Below, one piece after another: positions 32,896 through 45,663 of a DNA stretch of 64,000 nucleotides. The notes beneath the pieces are model-generated. The model saw nothing but the letters and a program-made list of their open reading frames with translations. It made no database searches and had not been told where the DNA came from. Location of the stretch: positions 515,687 through 579,686 of the forward strand of contig JXTB01000026.1 in NCBI GenBank assembly GCA_002914805.1. The letters run 5' to 3'. Both the position numbers and the translations under genes were made by a program. The stretch is from Parasponia andersonii (Eukaryota; Streptophyta; Magnoliopsida; Rosales; Cannabaceae). Every line of letters begins with the position of its first letter. Position 1 is the first letter of the stretch.

Positions 32896-33481
32896 TGACG
32901 GTGGTTTGGGGTGGACCTTTGCTGTACACAGAGGGGATTTTTGGGGCTCGAGACCTCCATATAGCTTGTGATATCTTATACGTCCTCTGAGTGGCTCAGT
33001 ATGCAATTCACGATCTTATCAGGCAATACAATATACACAGGAATCCCAACCATACGACCATTTGTTTCATGTTATATATACTCTGCATCTGCATATGTTA
33101 CTTATCGAGTTTTATACTCATTAATATTCTTACATTGCAGAAGGTACAGATGATATGTGAGTTAGATGAGGAGCGTTGACTTTCTGACCGCGGCTTGTAT
33201 ATATAAGCATTTTGACGCTGTGGTTTTCTAATAGAGGATTTTGTAATTATTGAGTGTGTGTACATTATGTATATTTTTATGAGAGGTCGACAATATGAGT
33301 ATATATATATAAATTAGACTATGTATAATTATGAGAGGAATTTCTCTTTTTCTCTCAGAAAGTTTAAAAAGTTTTAAATTTTCACTATTTTATTAGTTCT
33401 AAGTCGAGTAGCGTCTCCCGATTTCACTAAATAATTATACAAATACCCTTACATACGTGTGTGGAATCGGGGGATGTTACA

Positions 33482-34085
33482 GTCTGATTTTGATTGATGG
33501 TAAAGAATTACTAACTGATTTAATTGTGTTGCCTTTGCAACAATTAGATGTTATTCTCGGTATCGATCAGTTATCCAAATATCGAGCTACTATTGACTAC
33601 TACAAAAAGAGAGTTACTCTTTTGCTTGAGGATGGATGTCCTGTTATCTATCAAGTTTGTTTGAATCCTCTGAAACCAAGTCCAGTTTTGAAAGCATGCA
33701 TGGGTGGAAGGAAGAAACTAGAGTATTATGGAAATCTGATTGCCATCAATGGTGAGATGGGAATGGACGATCAATACCCCTGAATATCAGTAGATAAGGA
33801 CTTTCTAAATATTTTTTCAAAAGATTTACCAGGATTACCACCTGATAGGGAGACCAAGTTCTGTATTGATTTGATTCCTTGAGCCTAGCCAGTTTTTATT
33901 CCAGCCTATTACGTGGCTCTAACGGAAATGATTGAGTTGGGAAGTTAACTAGATGATCTTTTGTCAAAGGGATTCGTCAGGAATACTACTTCTCCATGCT
34001 AATGGAAATGATTGAGTTGAGAAGCCAACTAGATGATCTTTTATCAAAGGGATTCATCAGGAATACTACTTCTCCATGGGGTGCA
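33482..34085 (+). pseudogene. Element B protease end and RT start (first assembled copy)
   Basis: Translation from the LTR A junction: LILIDGKELLTDLIVLP, DVILGIDQLSKYRAT and KRVTLLLEDG (protease C-terminal part). It ends in a TGA at 33781-33783, after which [19 protein letters not shown] opens the RT segment with stops. An 80-bp tandem repeat (33919 and 33999) doubles the LDDLLSKGFVRNTTSP block. It is cut after SPWGA by the Athila insertion. Confidence 0.85.
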
Positions 34086-34808
34086 TGTTGGTTTATTTCT
34101 AGCACACAAAATACCGCTAGTATACGGGTCACAACAAGTAATATAGAAGATAAGTGAGTGTCAAATCTCACGAGGAGCAGATGAATTACAAATGCTAAAT
34201 ATTAACCAAAATTAGTGACAATTTATCCAAACGATAATAGGAAGTTGTTTTGAACTGAAATTAAAATGTGAATTTACTAGAAAAAAAAATAATGGAAATT
34301 AATATTAAACAACCAATGGAAGTTTTACAATAACGAGATAAAGCCTAGGGATACAATCTCTTCACTAACTCATCCAATTACTAGTTTTTCTCACCGTTCA
34401 ATGATCCACTTAGAATTAAACTAGGAACTCAATGGTATTCAAAAATTCTTTTCCAAGATATAGGTGAAAATACTTCAATAAGATAGTATGTTACTCCTNT
34501 GACTTTCTGACCGCGGCTTGTGTATATGAGCATTTTGACGCTGTGGTTTTCTAATAGAGGATTTTGTAATTATTGAGTATGTGTACATTATGTATATTTT
34601 TATGAGAGGTCGACAATGTGAGTACGTATATACATATAAATTAGACTATGTATAATTATGAGAGGAATTTCTCTTTTTCTCCTAGAAAGTTTTAAAAGTT
34701 TTAAATTTTCACTATTTTATTAGTTCTAAGTCGAGTAGCGTCTCCCGATTTCACTAAATAATTATACAAATACCCTTACATACGTGTGTGGAATCGGGGG
34801 ATGTTACA

Positions 34809-35412
34809 GTCTGATTTTGATTGATGGTAAAGAATTACTAACTGATTTAATTGTGTTGCCTTTGCAACAATTAGATGTTATTCTTGGTATCGATCAGTTA
34901 TCCAAATATCGAGCTACTATTAACTACTACAAAATGAGAGTTACTCTTTTGCTTGAGGATGGATGTCCTGTTATCTATCAAGTTTGTTTGAATCCTTTGA
35001 AACCAAGTCCAATTTTGAAAGCATGCATGGGTGGAAGGAAGAAACTAGAGTATTATGGAAATCTGATTGCCATCAATGGTGAGATGGGAATGGACGATCA
35101 ATACCCCTGAATATCAATAGATAAGGACTTTCTAAATGTTTTTTCAAAAGATTTACCAGGATTACCACCTGACAGAGAGACCAAGTTCTGTATTGATTTG
35201 ATTCCTTGAGCCTAGCCAGTTTTTATTCCAGCCTATTGCGTGGCTCTAATAGAAATGATTGAGTTGGGAAGTTAACTAGATGATCTTTTGCCAAAGGGAT
35301 TCGTCAGGAATACTACTTCTCCATGCTAATGGAAATGATTGAGTTGAGAAGCCAACTAGATGATCTTTTGTCAAAGGGATTCATCAGGAATACTACTTCT
35401 CCATGGGGTGCA
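34809..35412 (+). pseudogene. Element B protease end and RT start (second assembled copy)
   Basis: Same sequence as 33482-34085 with a few substitutions, including the 80-bp internal repeat and the cut after SPWGA. It is joined to the complete left Athila LTR and is therefore the copy to trust for structure. Confidence 0.85.
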
Positions 35413-37031
35413 TGTTGGTTTATTTCTAGCACACAAAATACCGCAAGTATACGGGTCACAACAAGTAATATAGAAGATAAGTGAGTGTTAAATCTCACGA
35501 GGAGCAGATGAATTACAAATGCTAAATATTAACCAAAATTAGTGACAATTTATCCAAATGATAATAGGAAGTTGTTTTGAACTGAAATTAAAATGTGAAT
35601 TTACTAGGAAAAAAAATAATGGAAATTAATACTAAACAACCAATGGAAGTTTTACAATAATGAGATAAAGCCTAGGGATGCAATCTCTTCACTAACTCCT
35701 CCAATTACTCGTTTTTCTCACCATTTAATCATCCACTTAGAATTAAACTAGGAACTCAATGGTATTCAAAAATTCTTTTCCAAGATATAGGTGAAAATAC
35801 TTCAATAAGATAGTATGTTACTCCTAAAATAAATTGATTAAACGCATTAAGCTTGGTAATTCCCATACAAGTTTGCATAAGTTACTTAGGTATATTCCTA
35901 TCCTATGTAAACTCACCCTAGACTCGGTAATCCTATGTTGTTCAACTTGTGTCCAAATCTACACTCCCAATTCTAAGTTCATATAGATTTCATACAACAA
36001 TCAATTCAATGGCCAAATGACTAGAAGCATTAAGCATAAAGTAGACCAATTAACTCATCAATGGATATCAAGAACGAGTGAAAAAGATAAAGCGATTGAA
36101 TTACATTAGACATTTGATTATATCCCTAGAGAAAAAGCCTAGTTCATAGATATTCAAGGAAGAACACAATAACAATAATGATATACCTGATACACATCCA
36201 TAGCAGAAAAACAAAGGAAGAAACAGAGGAAATATAAAGAAAAACTCTTTGTAGCCTATTCAATCCACTGGTCTCTTCCTGAATCCTCAAGATTCCTTCT
36301 GCTCCTTATTGTTTTTCCTTAAAAAACTCTCTCTAATTCTCCCTAATTCTGGCTGCTAGGGTTTCTCCTCTCTGGTTCTGTTGATTTTAGAAGAGGTTAA
36401 ATACTAAAGATAGCCCAACCATGATCCAGAGATTCTGTAACTTGTCTTGCTCTGAGTGGCATTGCAGTGCCAAGATGCTCAAAAAGTGGTGTTGTGGCAC
36501 CACGAAGTATTAACCCAGCACTGCGATACTTTGCAAGTGGCATTGCAGTGCCACAGGATTAATGACCCGGTGCTGCTGCACCATTCAAGTTGCGCTGTGG
36601 CGCTATTCCTTGATGTTGTTACACCATTCCTGGCGCTGTGGTGCTAGGTCTCTAGAACTCTTGGCACTACAGTGCCACTTCCTGGCACTGGAAGCCAGCT
36701 CTTTGGAACCCTCAGAGCTACGACCTAACTTCCTGCCTTTACGATGCCAAGTCTCTAGAACTCCCAATACTGCAACGCCCACTTTTTTCTCTATTTGGTG
36801 GCACTTTAGTCTGCTAAGATGTTGAGATTGAGTTCTTCGGTCTTCGCTTGAAATTGGTCTAAGTTGGCTTGATTAAACCTCAATTTTTCATCAAAAGTCG
36901 GTATTCTCTAGCTCAAGACTCCTTACCTAAAATATACACCAAAAACAACAAAATTGGATAAAAAGAGCTCAAAGACTAGGAATTTTTAAGTTTGATAGGA
37001 TAGTAAAGTTAAGTATAAAATCCACTTAATA
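35413..37031 (-). repeat. 3' LTR of the Athila element
   Basis: About 1.62 kb. On the plus strand it runs from TGTTGGTTTATTTC to CCACTTAATA, where the right LTR has AACTTAACA. It contains an array of TGGCAC...GTGCCA palindromes at 36457-36700. Confidence 0.9.
36457..36700. repeat. Array of short palindromes TGGCAYTRCAGTGCCA in the left Athila LTR
   Basis: Clear units at 36457-36472, 36487-36502, 36538-36553 and 36662-36677, with weaker ones between (for example GCGCTGTGGCGC near 36590 and TGGCGCTGTGGTGC near 36629). The matching block in the right LTR is at about 47080-47380. Confidence 0.8.
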
Positions 37032-37044
37032 AATTCCCCCAAAC
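37032..37044 (-). promoter_or_regulatory. Polypurine tract of the Athila element
   Basis: On the minus strand GTTTGGGGGAATT, directly against the LTR start. Confidence 0.8.
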
Positions 37045-38322
37045 TTAATTAAAAGCTCGTCCTCATGCTGAGATAACAAAACAATAATTGAATATAATTG
37101 CTATAATCACTCAAGAAATAACATAACACAAACTGAGCTTCTAAATCAAGTTAAATCGGTCTCAAAACTCTCAACAGAATTTTTACAACTCAATGGAAAC
37201 CTAAAGCATCACAAAAGGTTAGATATTTTAATAATGGAAGTGATCTTACTCTACTTACACTCTTGGTGCGTGTATGGGATAGTTGCTTACATTTAACCCT
37301 TAATACTTAGATTGCTTTGTGCAAAATTAGATTATAACCATTGAGTTATCTTAATACATGTTACACAGCCATCTCATAGCCTGTATTTCATGTCAATATC
37401 CACTAACATAGAATAGCACTAAATCAAAGATTAATAGGCCTTTAATCGGCTTATAATGTAAGGCTTGGTTATAGGTGGATGGAATGATATCATTTAGGCT
37501 TATTCATATCACAGATTCCCTTTTCTTTTGCTCACTAGATATAACTCTTTCAATCATACCATCGAGATTTCCCCCAAACTTACTTTTTGACCCATTTTTC
37601 AACCTTTTTTTTGGAACTACTGATTGGTAGCCAAGCTTCTCCCTTCAACAAGTTTTCCCACTTTTCATTTTTCTTTAATTGCTCACACTACGCTACAATT
37701 TTTCTTTCATGCATCTATGATGTAAAGTGAGGTCATTTGGGACGTCATTTTTTGGTCAAGGATTATGGGGCTCGAAAGAATAAAAAGATTAAGGAATTGG
37801 GTTAATAGGGGTGACTAAAGATATTGAATCTATAGGTAGGCTTGAAGGGCTCAACCGGTCCAAAGATGGCCTACATCATTTCTTTGATTTTCATGCTATC
37901 TAGGATTTCGCCTCGATTGGCAATTAAACAAGTTCTAAGATGACAAGAGACTAAATGATTTTCTAAGCCATATGCATAAAGCTCCTTTAAGATTAAAAGC
38001 TCAAAACTATGTGCAAAATGAATTCAAGTGCTATTGAGAAAGCAAAACCACAACCGATTTGAACACACAAACAATCTTGATACTAAATGTTTCCAAAGAG
38101 TTATTTTATACACTCCCAATTCTATCATCGACCTATAACCTAGCTCACTACAAACAAACCATTAAAGAGAACTCACCATATAAATTTAAACAAAATACAA
38201 AAAAAAAAAGACAAAAGAACAAACAATTGACAAACTTCCCTAAACTTAGGACGTGTATTGTCCATGAGGCACTAAACATGGAAAAATGAAGGGGAACAAA
38301 CACACACCTAATGAGAGACTAC
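37045..38322 (-). other. Athila 3' non-coding region
   Basis: Between the polypurine tract and the end of the extra ORF. No protein features are seen on either strand. Confidence 0.6.
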
Positions 38323-39521
38323 TCAGTCAATCTCTATGATGGGATCCACATCATTCTGACTACCTAGTATGGGTGAAGGAGAGAATAGGAGTAGTGGCGG
38401 CTGCATCGGTGGGTAAATAGGATGTCGTGGTAGTGCTGGGAACTGTGCCGTATTCATGCCAAAGTGAGTAATGAACATATTGATGCAGTCAATTTGATAA
38501 TCTGCCCATTAATGGCACCATTGTTGGTGTGCATAAAACTACTAGTTGAATTGTTGGAATTCTTGACGATGCTTATGCAGGCCTTGTTCAATTAAGGTCA
38601 ACCGCTGTAGCATGGAGCTCAACTTATCATTAAAATTTAAATTAGAGTCATTAGCCTTTTCATCGAGTTCGGCTATAGATTCCGAAACTGAGGCACTGGG
38701 GTGCTACCTTCTAGAGGAGGCTCCTGCAGATGAATAGGATACCGACCCAAGTTTTAATATTCTCACCAAGGTGGGGCCATTGAGGACATGCTGAGGAAGG
38801 ATAAGCTTATCACTGGGTTCCTAAACAACTCCAGCTTCGGAGCATAATTCAGTGATCAATAATGGGCATGCCATTCCAATTCTAACCTTTCGAATGGCAT
38901 GTAAAATGGAACATCGAATAACTTGCCCAATATCTATAGAAAGACCCTTAATGATGGCATAGAGAAGAACAACTCGGTCAAGTGTGATGTCGCTATGATA
39001 GGATACCATCATTAAACGAGCATTTAGAAAATAAGACCAAGTTTTGGTGGAGGCAGACATAGTTTTAGTCATGAGACATTTCTGCTCATCCTTGGGCAAA
39101 ATCTAGTCAGTGCCAGATGCGCAAAGAACCTCACTAAATCATCGTAGTTAGGTGTTTTCTCAATGGCAGCAAACTTATTGTTATCTATGTTAGGCAACTT
39201 GAATCAACTGTTGATGGAGGCACTTGTAAATGAAACAATCTGACCACACATCTTGGTGATGTAGTTTTTGTGTTCAGTTGTGTTGGCATAAAATTCTTGT
39301 ACAATTACTTGCACTTTGGCATTTGGTTGCTCACAAAGTATTTCCTATATTCTTCTCTTTATTTCAGCTACAATATCAGAAAAACTATCTTCACCAATGT
39401 TAAAACCTCTTTCAAGAATGACGATCCTTTTACACCCAAATCTTTTTGAAGATTCCAATGAAGCAAAGCAGTCTTAATCAAAACTTGGACTAACAGCTGT
39501 AGCCTTCTTCTTTGGTACCAT
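38323..39521 (-). pseudogene. Athila downstream ORF, putative plant transposon protein (Transposase_32-like), broken
   Basis: Minus-strand start ATG at 39521 (MVPKKKATAVSPSFD) and stop at 38323-38325, about 400 codons. Blocks: RIVILERGFNIGEDSFSDIV, VIVQEFYANTTEHKNYI, NYDDLVRFFAHLALT, LPKDEQKCLMTKTMSASTKT, DRVVLLYAIIKGLSIDIGQV and CPLLITELCSEAGVV. The pattern matches my memory of the 'putative plant transposon protein' domain found in many plant genomes. The C-terminal part has a heptad-like ESIAELDEKANDSNLNF stretch, then a Pro-rich tail. At least four stops and one frameshift (near 39100) break it. It takes the place of the env-like ORF of Athila elements. No function is established. Confidence 0.75.
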
Positions 39522-40712
39522 AATATCAACTCTCCATCCCTATAAATTTCCCACACAAAGGTAAAAATCTACTTTTGCAATAACAAAATACCACCAAGTT
39601 GTAAGAAAAATCACTTGAAGCACACAACTCCCTGTCACTTAACACTAGGTGTACTCTTTATTTTCACTACAAATAATTTCTCTCCTTAAGGATTAACAAC
39701 TCTAAGCACCCACCACTAGTTTCAATGACACAACATATTATCGCTATATCCATTTAAAGAGCTACCAACTTAGAAGAGTAAGCCAAGAACACAAGAGAAC
39801 ATAATCCTCCAAACCAAACTTTCTCTAAGTAAAAATGGCTGAAAGCTACTCCCCTCTTGCCTAGAAGTAACAAGAATATGTTTCCCATTCACAAATTCTT
39901 CAAATAAAGCAATTTCAAGCACTAATCACCATAGAAACATTTTGTCAAACACTTGGTAAGCGTGGGAATTTTAAGCTTGTAACAATGGTGCTTGTATTTC
40001 AATGTTCCCCAAAACATACAATCACCCACAAAGAACATTAATGTAGATTACAACACCACCAAAAATGTGAAAATGAGATGAGGAAGACTTACTTGATTAA
40101 GTGCATAGAAGAGCTTGTGAGGAAAACCACAAATGGAGTAGAAGTTGGAGATGGTGATGGTGAGATTGAGTGATAATGGTTGAAGTTTGGAGGGGTAAAT
40201 AATGAATGAAAGATTGAAAATGGTGAGTTTTGGTATTTGGAGGGAAGAGGAAGGATGTGTGTAGGTGATGGTAGAAGAGGAAGTGTGTAGGAAGGGGAAG
40301 GAAATGGATTAAGCAGGGAGGGGGAGCCATGGCTCCCCTTAACTTATGATTTTTCGGCGCATGGCGCCGTGGCGCCACGAGTTGGCACTGCGATGCCACC
40401 GCTTGGGCATGGGACAAAAATGGCTCTGGGCCGCCATTTTATGGCACCCTGGTGCCAACTTTCTATTTTTGGTACCCTAAACTAGCACTAAGGCACTATT
40501 TTGACCTGTTGAAGTGCCAAAATATGTGCTCAACCAAATTTTCTGCACTTTAACCCCTTCTAGCATAGCTTCTCCAACTTTCTTCTTTTTTTTTTCAACA
40601 AAACACAAACAAACACAAACTCAACTTGAACTTTCAAATACAAACAATTCACAAACTTTGGTTGCCTCCCAATTAGCATTTGTTTAACATCTCTACTTGA
40701 CCAAGTCATTCT
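39522..40712 (-). other. Athila spacer between integrase and downstream ORF
   Basis: No confident coding sequence. Near 40365-40480 the plus strand carries palindrome words (GGCGCCGTGGCGCC, TTGGCACTGCGATGCCACC, GGCACCCTGGTGCC) like those in the LTRs. In Athila elements a spliced or subgenomic message is thought to express the downstream ORF, and its signals could lie here. Confidence 0.5.
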
Positions 40713-41778
40713 TCATTGAAGACTAGCTAGAGTGATTGAAGACTTCTCTTGATCAATTTCTCTACCCAAGTATTCCTTTAATCTTTGACCGTTAACTTTG
40801 TACCTTCTATTTAAACTAGCATCTTCTATCTCAATAGCACTATGTAGAGGCATATTAATCACTATGTAATGAGCGGACCATCTTGATTTGAGCTTTTTTG
40901 GAAAGAGCTTCAATTGAGAGTTAAAGAGTAAAACCTTCTAACTTGGTCTAAATTCTTGATTGATGATCTTTGTATAACTTGGCATTTTCATAAACTTGAT
41001 TCCAAAATTCATCCATTTTGTTGAGTTGTAAAATGCATTTCTCTCTGGCTACTTGTAAATCATAATTCAGCTGCTTGACTGCCTAATAGGCCTTGTGTTC
41101 CAACTCAACTAGAAGATGACAAGCTTTCCCAAACAATAGTCTATATAGAGAAGTACCAATTGGAGTCTTGTATGCAATTTAATATGCCTATAAAGCATTA
41201 TCAAGCCTCTTGGACCAATCCTTGTGTGTGGGACTTAGCATTTTCTCAATGATGCACTTCACTTTTATGGTAAGTAGTTACAACTATGTATGTAACTTCA
41301 TACTTGGCAAGCAAAGCTTAAAGTACTTGTTGCAAAAATAGGAGCCTTCATAACTGATTACTACCCTTAGTGTACCTTAGCGGTTAAAGACATTCTTCTT
41401 AAGAAATCTGAGTACCACTTTGGAGTTATTAGCAAGTAATGCCACAGCTTCAACCTATTTTGAAATATTGTCTACTGCTACTAATATGTATAGATTTCCA
41501 AAGGATGGAATGAATGGTCCTACAAAGTCAAGTCCCTATACATCAAAAATCGCAACCTCTAGGATAGTGTTGAGGGGCATTTTGTTCCTTTAGAAGATGC
41601 TACCCATTCGTTGGCATCTATTGTACTTTGCAACAAAGAAATGGGCATCCTTAAACAATAATGGCCAATAAAATCCCGATTGTAATACTTTGGCTACGGT
41701 TATTTCTGTTATAAAATGACCACCATACTCCGAATCACGACAATGGTGGTGTATGTTTTCTATCTCCTCTTTACGCAC
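40713..41778 (-). pseudogene. Athila integrase remnant
   Basis: In minus-strand order, 41590-41778 holds the zinc-binding part (HHHCRDSEYGGHF and KYNRCQRMG). The catalytic core in between is badly broken. 40713-40913 holds the C-terminal block LFPKKLKSRWSAHYIVINM and YKVNGQRLKEYLG, typical of gypsy integrase ends. I could not confirm the full D-D-E set. Confidence 0.8.
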
Positions 41779-43230
41779 GTATCGCCTGATAATAAGGTCA
41801 GCATATTGTCTAAATAAAAATGAGTCATCTCAAAAATAGTAGCTCACATCATGTAAGAACTTTTTCTTTTGGTGTTGAGTGAGGTATGGAGGCATCTGCT
41901 TGCATACAAGATAGTTCACATAATCGGCACACCATGGTACATTATTGCTTAGAATAAAGAGTTGTTCATTAGGAAAGTATTCATTAATCAGCAACTTAGC
42001 ATCTTCATTTTTGTCCTTCTCTAATTTGGAGAGGTTGCCAGCTACTTGAATCTCTGTTTCCTTCCTACCTCTAACTTCCAAATCAAACTCTTGTAGCAAA
42101 AGAACTAATCAGATTTAAGTGAGGTTTTGCATATTTTTTAGCAATATGGTATTTGATCGCTAAATGGTTACTATATACAATCACCTTCATGCCAATGAAA
42201 TACGATTTAAATTTTTTGAATGCAAACACCACCCTAGTAGCTCCTTTTTTGTTGTTGTGTAGTTAGCTTGACCTTTATTGAGAGTCCTACTAGCATAATA
42301 AATGGCATAGAATATCTTATCTTTTCACTGTCCTAAAATAGCACCGATAGAATAGTCACTAGCATCACACATCAACTTAAATGGCAAGGCTCAATCTAGT
42401 GCCACAATTATAGGTGATGTCACAAGTCTCAATTTCAAAGTTTCAAATGCATGCAAACAAGCATCATCAAAATTAAATACCTCATCATTCTCGAGTAATG
42501 TACACAATGGTTCGGTGATTTTGAAGAAGTCCTTGATGAATCTTCGATAAAACTTGGTTTGGCCAAGGAAACTTTGAATTCCCTTGACATTGACTAGAGG
42601 AGAAAGCTACTCAATGGTTTCCAACTTGGCTTTGTCTACTTTAGTGCCGTTTTTAGAGATCTTATGACCAAGTGCTACTCTTTCTTATACCATGAAATGG
42701 TACTTCTCTCAATTAAGCACCAAGTTTGTGTCTTTACAATGCTTGAGTACTAGTGATAGATTAACTAAGCAAAGATCAAAAGAATTACAAAAGATTGAAA
42801 AATCATCCATAAATATCTTAAAGAACTTCTCCACCATATTTGTGAAGATTGCCATCATGCACCTCTGAAAGGTTTTTGGAGCATTGCACAACCCAAAGGG
42901 AATTCTTCTGAACATAAAAGTTCCATAAGGACAAGTGAATATGGTCAATTCTTGATCTTCTGAAGCAATGGAAATCTAGTTGTAACCATTATAGCCATCC
43001 ATGAAGCAGTAAAATTCACGATTTGCTAGTCTATCAAGCATCTGATCAATGAATGGTAGAGGGAAATGGTCTTTTCGAGTAGCCTTATTCAGCTTGCGGT
43101 AATCCATGCATACTCTCCACCCCGTTACTGTACTTGTCGGAATCATTTCATTGTTGTTGTTGGTGACAAATGTCATTCCTCCCTTCTTTGGAACACATTG
43201 AAAAGGACTCACCTAAGAACTATCTAAAAT
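41779..43230 (-). pseudogene. Athila reverse transcriptase-RNase H remnant
   Basis: 42976-43212: SPFQCVPKKGGMTFV, WRVCMDYRKLNKATRKDHFP. 42709-42948: TFMFRRIPFGLCNAPKTFQR and IFMDDFSIFC, with FMDD as catalytic motif. Then FLGQTKFYRRFIKDF, and RNase H words such as CDASDYSIGAILGQ and YYASRTLNKGQ. 41830-42099: LQEFDLEVRGRKETEIQVAG. Stops separate these blocks. Confidence 0.88.
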
Positions 43231-43608
43231 AGGGTAAATGATTCCAACATCTAACCATTTAATTATCTCCTTTTTACCACCTCCTTTGTGATAGGGTTTA
43301 GACTCTGTTGATGCTTAATAGAAGTTTTGTGCTCTTCTTCTAACAAGATTTGATGCATGCAAATGGAAGGGCTAATACCTCTAATATCCATAATTGTTCA
43401 CCCCAAGGCTACTTTATGATGTCCAAATACTCTCAGTAGCTTCTTTTCTTATAGTTCATCCAAATCAGTAAAAATAATGACTGGTAAAGTTGACTGAGAA
43501 AGGCATACTTTGAATGGCTGGACAGTGGTTTGACCTCCACAATAGGTGGGACCTCAATCGAGGCTTGATGGTCGGTTTTACTTCAACTAGTCTATCAAGT
43601 GTCTCAAA

Positions 43609-44400
43609 CTAAAAATTCATTTTGCTAAAGTGAGAGAATGTGTTCATGGCATGCAAACATTCCATACCTTTCTTTGACACTACATTACCCCCATTCAGAA
43701 TTGTATCTTCAAGAGGATCTATCACATGACTAGTTTTACAGATATCAATTATGTGACAATCTTTAAAATTATCATTCATTTTCATGGCCTTGAAAATGTT
43801 GAGCTTTACCTTTTGATTGTCAATCCTCATCGTAAGTTCACCTTTCTGGACATCGATGAGTGTTCTTTCGGTTTCTAAAAATAGTCTTCCTAAAATCAAG
43901 GGAATTTTTCTATCCTCCTCTATGTCTAGCACAATAAAATTAGCCAGAAAAATGAACTTATCCACCTTTACTAGCACATCTTCCACAATGCTTCTGGGAT
44001 AAGTCAAGGACCGATATGCTAATTGCAATGTCACTATGGTTGGCCTATATTCTCCCATCCCAAGTCTTTTGAAGATGGAAAGTAGCATCAAATTGATACT
44101 TGCTCCCAAATCGCATAAAGCACACCTATTAAAGTACTCACCAATGGTGCAAGGAATGGTAAAACTTCTCGGATCTCTTAACTTGGGTGAAAGCTTCTTC
44201 AACAAGATGGCACTATACTCTTCGGTCAAAGCCACCGTCTCAGATTCAACTATTCTCCTCTTCTTTGAAAGGATCTTCTTCATAAATTTCATGTAACTAG
44301 GCATTTGCTCCAATGTCTCAGTAAACAGAATGTTAATGTAAAACTTCTTAAACAATTCCAGGAACTTGGAGAATTGTTGGTCAAGTTTCTTCTTTTGCAA
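43609..44400 (-). pseudogene. Athila protease region
   Basis: An open 263-codon stretch on the minus strand. LEQMPSYMKFMKKILSKKRR and VALTEEYSAILLKKL, then RCALCDLGASINLM with the Athila-type active site (DLGAS), VEDVLVKVDKFIFLANFIVL and IPLILGRLFLETERTLIDV. This pattern is diagnostic of the Athila lineage. It lies between gag (right) and RT (left). Confidence 0.9.
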
Positions 44401-45663
44401 TCTTTAGGGGAAAGATAGCAGTGGGTTGTATGGAGATATTGGTGACATGGTTGTTGGAGGTTGTCTAGTAATTTCCTTTTCAGTTTGAATCTCTTTTTTT
44501 TTTTTATCTTTGTCCAACACGTAAGGAGCCTTTTACGTCCATTGTAGTTTTTTCCCACTCCTCAAGGTCACCGCTTTGCATTGCTCATTCATATCTCCTT
44601 TTGGATTTGCCTCGGTGTTACTAGGCAAACTCCCTTTTGGTCGATTGGTAAGTGTGTTGGCTAATTAGCCAAGTTGCATCTCTAGAGATCTCATTGTGGT
44701 GGCTTGGTTTTGAAGGGTAGCATCATTCTTGGCTATGTATTGCATGAGTATCTCCTCTATGGATGGATTTTTCTCTTGTGTGGAGTGACTTTGATTTTGA
44801 ATTCCTGGAAGGTGCATTGGTCTTGAATTAGAACTTTGCCCTTGATAGTTTTGGTTCCTCCTGGAGAAGTTTGGATGATTTCTCCAACCCGAATTGTAAG
44901 AATTGGAGTAAGGGTTGTTGCATTGTGGTGGATTGTGATTGCCAACAAACTGAGCTGACTCCATATTCATAGGAAAAAACTAACTCAAATGGCTATCACT
45001 ACATTGCTCACAAACCCCATCTAAACTCTACAAAGCATGTACTCCATGAACTACTATAGAGTCAAGTTTCTTGGTTAAGATACTGACTTGAGTAGCCAAA
45101 GTTGAAATAGCTTCCACCTCATTAACGCTGGTCGTTCTCTTTAGATTGGCTCTCTCTAAAGGTCATTGATAGTTGTTTGTAGCCATCTCTTCTAACAAAT
45201 CAAAAGTTTTGTCAAAAGACTTTCCTATTAGAACACCACCAGCCCTGCATCCATTATATTACTCAACTACCTCATCAAACTATTGTAAAAATTCTACACC
45301 AAGAGACATGTAGGAATTGCATGATGAGGACACTTTCTCATTAGCTCCTTGTACCGCTCCCAAGCTTTATACAAAGACTCATTATCGAATTGCACAAATG
45401 AGGTAAGGTCCTTCCTTAATTTAGTTGTCTTGGCCAGAGGGAAGAACTTGGCAAGGAACTTCAAAGTTAGTTCATCCCATGTGGTGATGGATCCCAAAGG
45501 TAAAGCATTAAACCATCCCTTCACCTTGTCCCTCAAAGAAAATGGGAACAAATGCAAACGAATAACATCATCACTCACTCCATTGTACTTAAAGGTATCA
45601 CAAATCTCTAAGAAGTTCATGATGTGTTGGTTGGAATCATCACTAGGCAAACCACAAAATTGA
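44401..45663 (-). pseudogene. Athila gag remnant
   Basis: 45294-45650: HIMNFLEICDTFKYNGVSDD, IRLHLFPFSLRDKVKGWFNA and WDELTLKFLAKFFPLAKTT, the retrotransposon gag core. 44665-44970: NPYSNSYNSGWRNHPNFSRR and SIEEILMQYIAKNDATLQ, the Asn/Pro-rich gag tail of Athila elements. Stops and frameshifts separate the two. Confidence 0.88.

Larger units (their letters stand above)
24778..33481 (+). mobile_element. Element A: chromodomain (Tekay-like) gypsy retrotransposon nested in element B
   Basis: A primer-binding site, gag, protease, RT-RNase H, integrase, chromodomain, polypurine tract and a long 3' LTR follow in order on the plus strand. The right end TGTTACA at 33481 abuts element B protease sequence. 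The 5' LTR is reduced to its last 75 bp or so. Long LTRs, an initiator tRNA-Met primer site and a C-terminal chromodomain point to the Tekay/Del group. Confidence 0.88.
29581..33481 (+). repeat. 3' LTR of element A (contains the 31567 N duplication)
   Basis: It runs from TGTGATGCCCAAAATTGCC to GGGGGATGTTACA. Because about 1.14 kb is doubled around the N at 31567, the true length is probably near 2.76 kb. A TATATATAAG box is at 33198-33207. Short frames on either strand inside the LTR have no protein features. Confidence 0.85.
33177..35825 (+). repeat. Direct duplication around single N at 34499 (about 1.32-kb unit)
   Basis: 33177-34498 and 34500-35825 each contain the end of LTR A, element B protease and RT start, and the first ~410 bp of the left Athila LTR, with few differences. 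The same three-element junction appearing twice is best explained by assembly. Confidence 0.9.

Noticed and set aside
32716-33006. Minus-strand frame of 96 codons rich in Pro/Arg in LTR A
   Set aside because: It is produced by the ~21-bp repeats and their surroundings in an LTR. No protein family fits.
40097-40417. Minus-strand frame with His/Leu/Pro-rich protein in the Athila interior
   Set aside because: Low-complexity composition from TTC/CAT-rich DNA, with no homology that I recognise. It lies in the integrase-to-ORF spacer.
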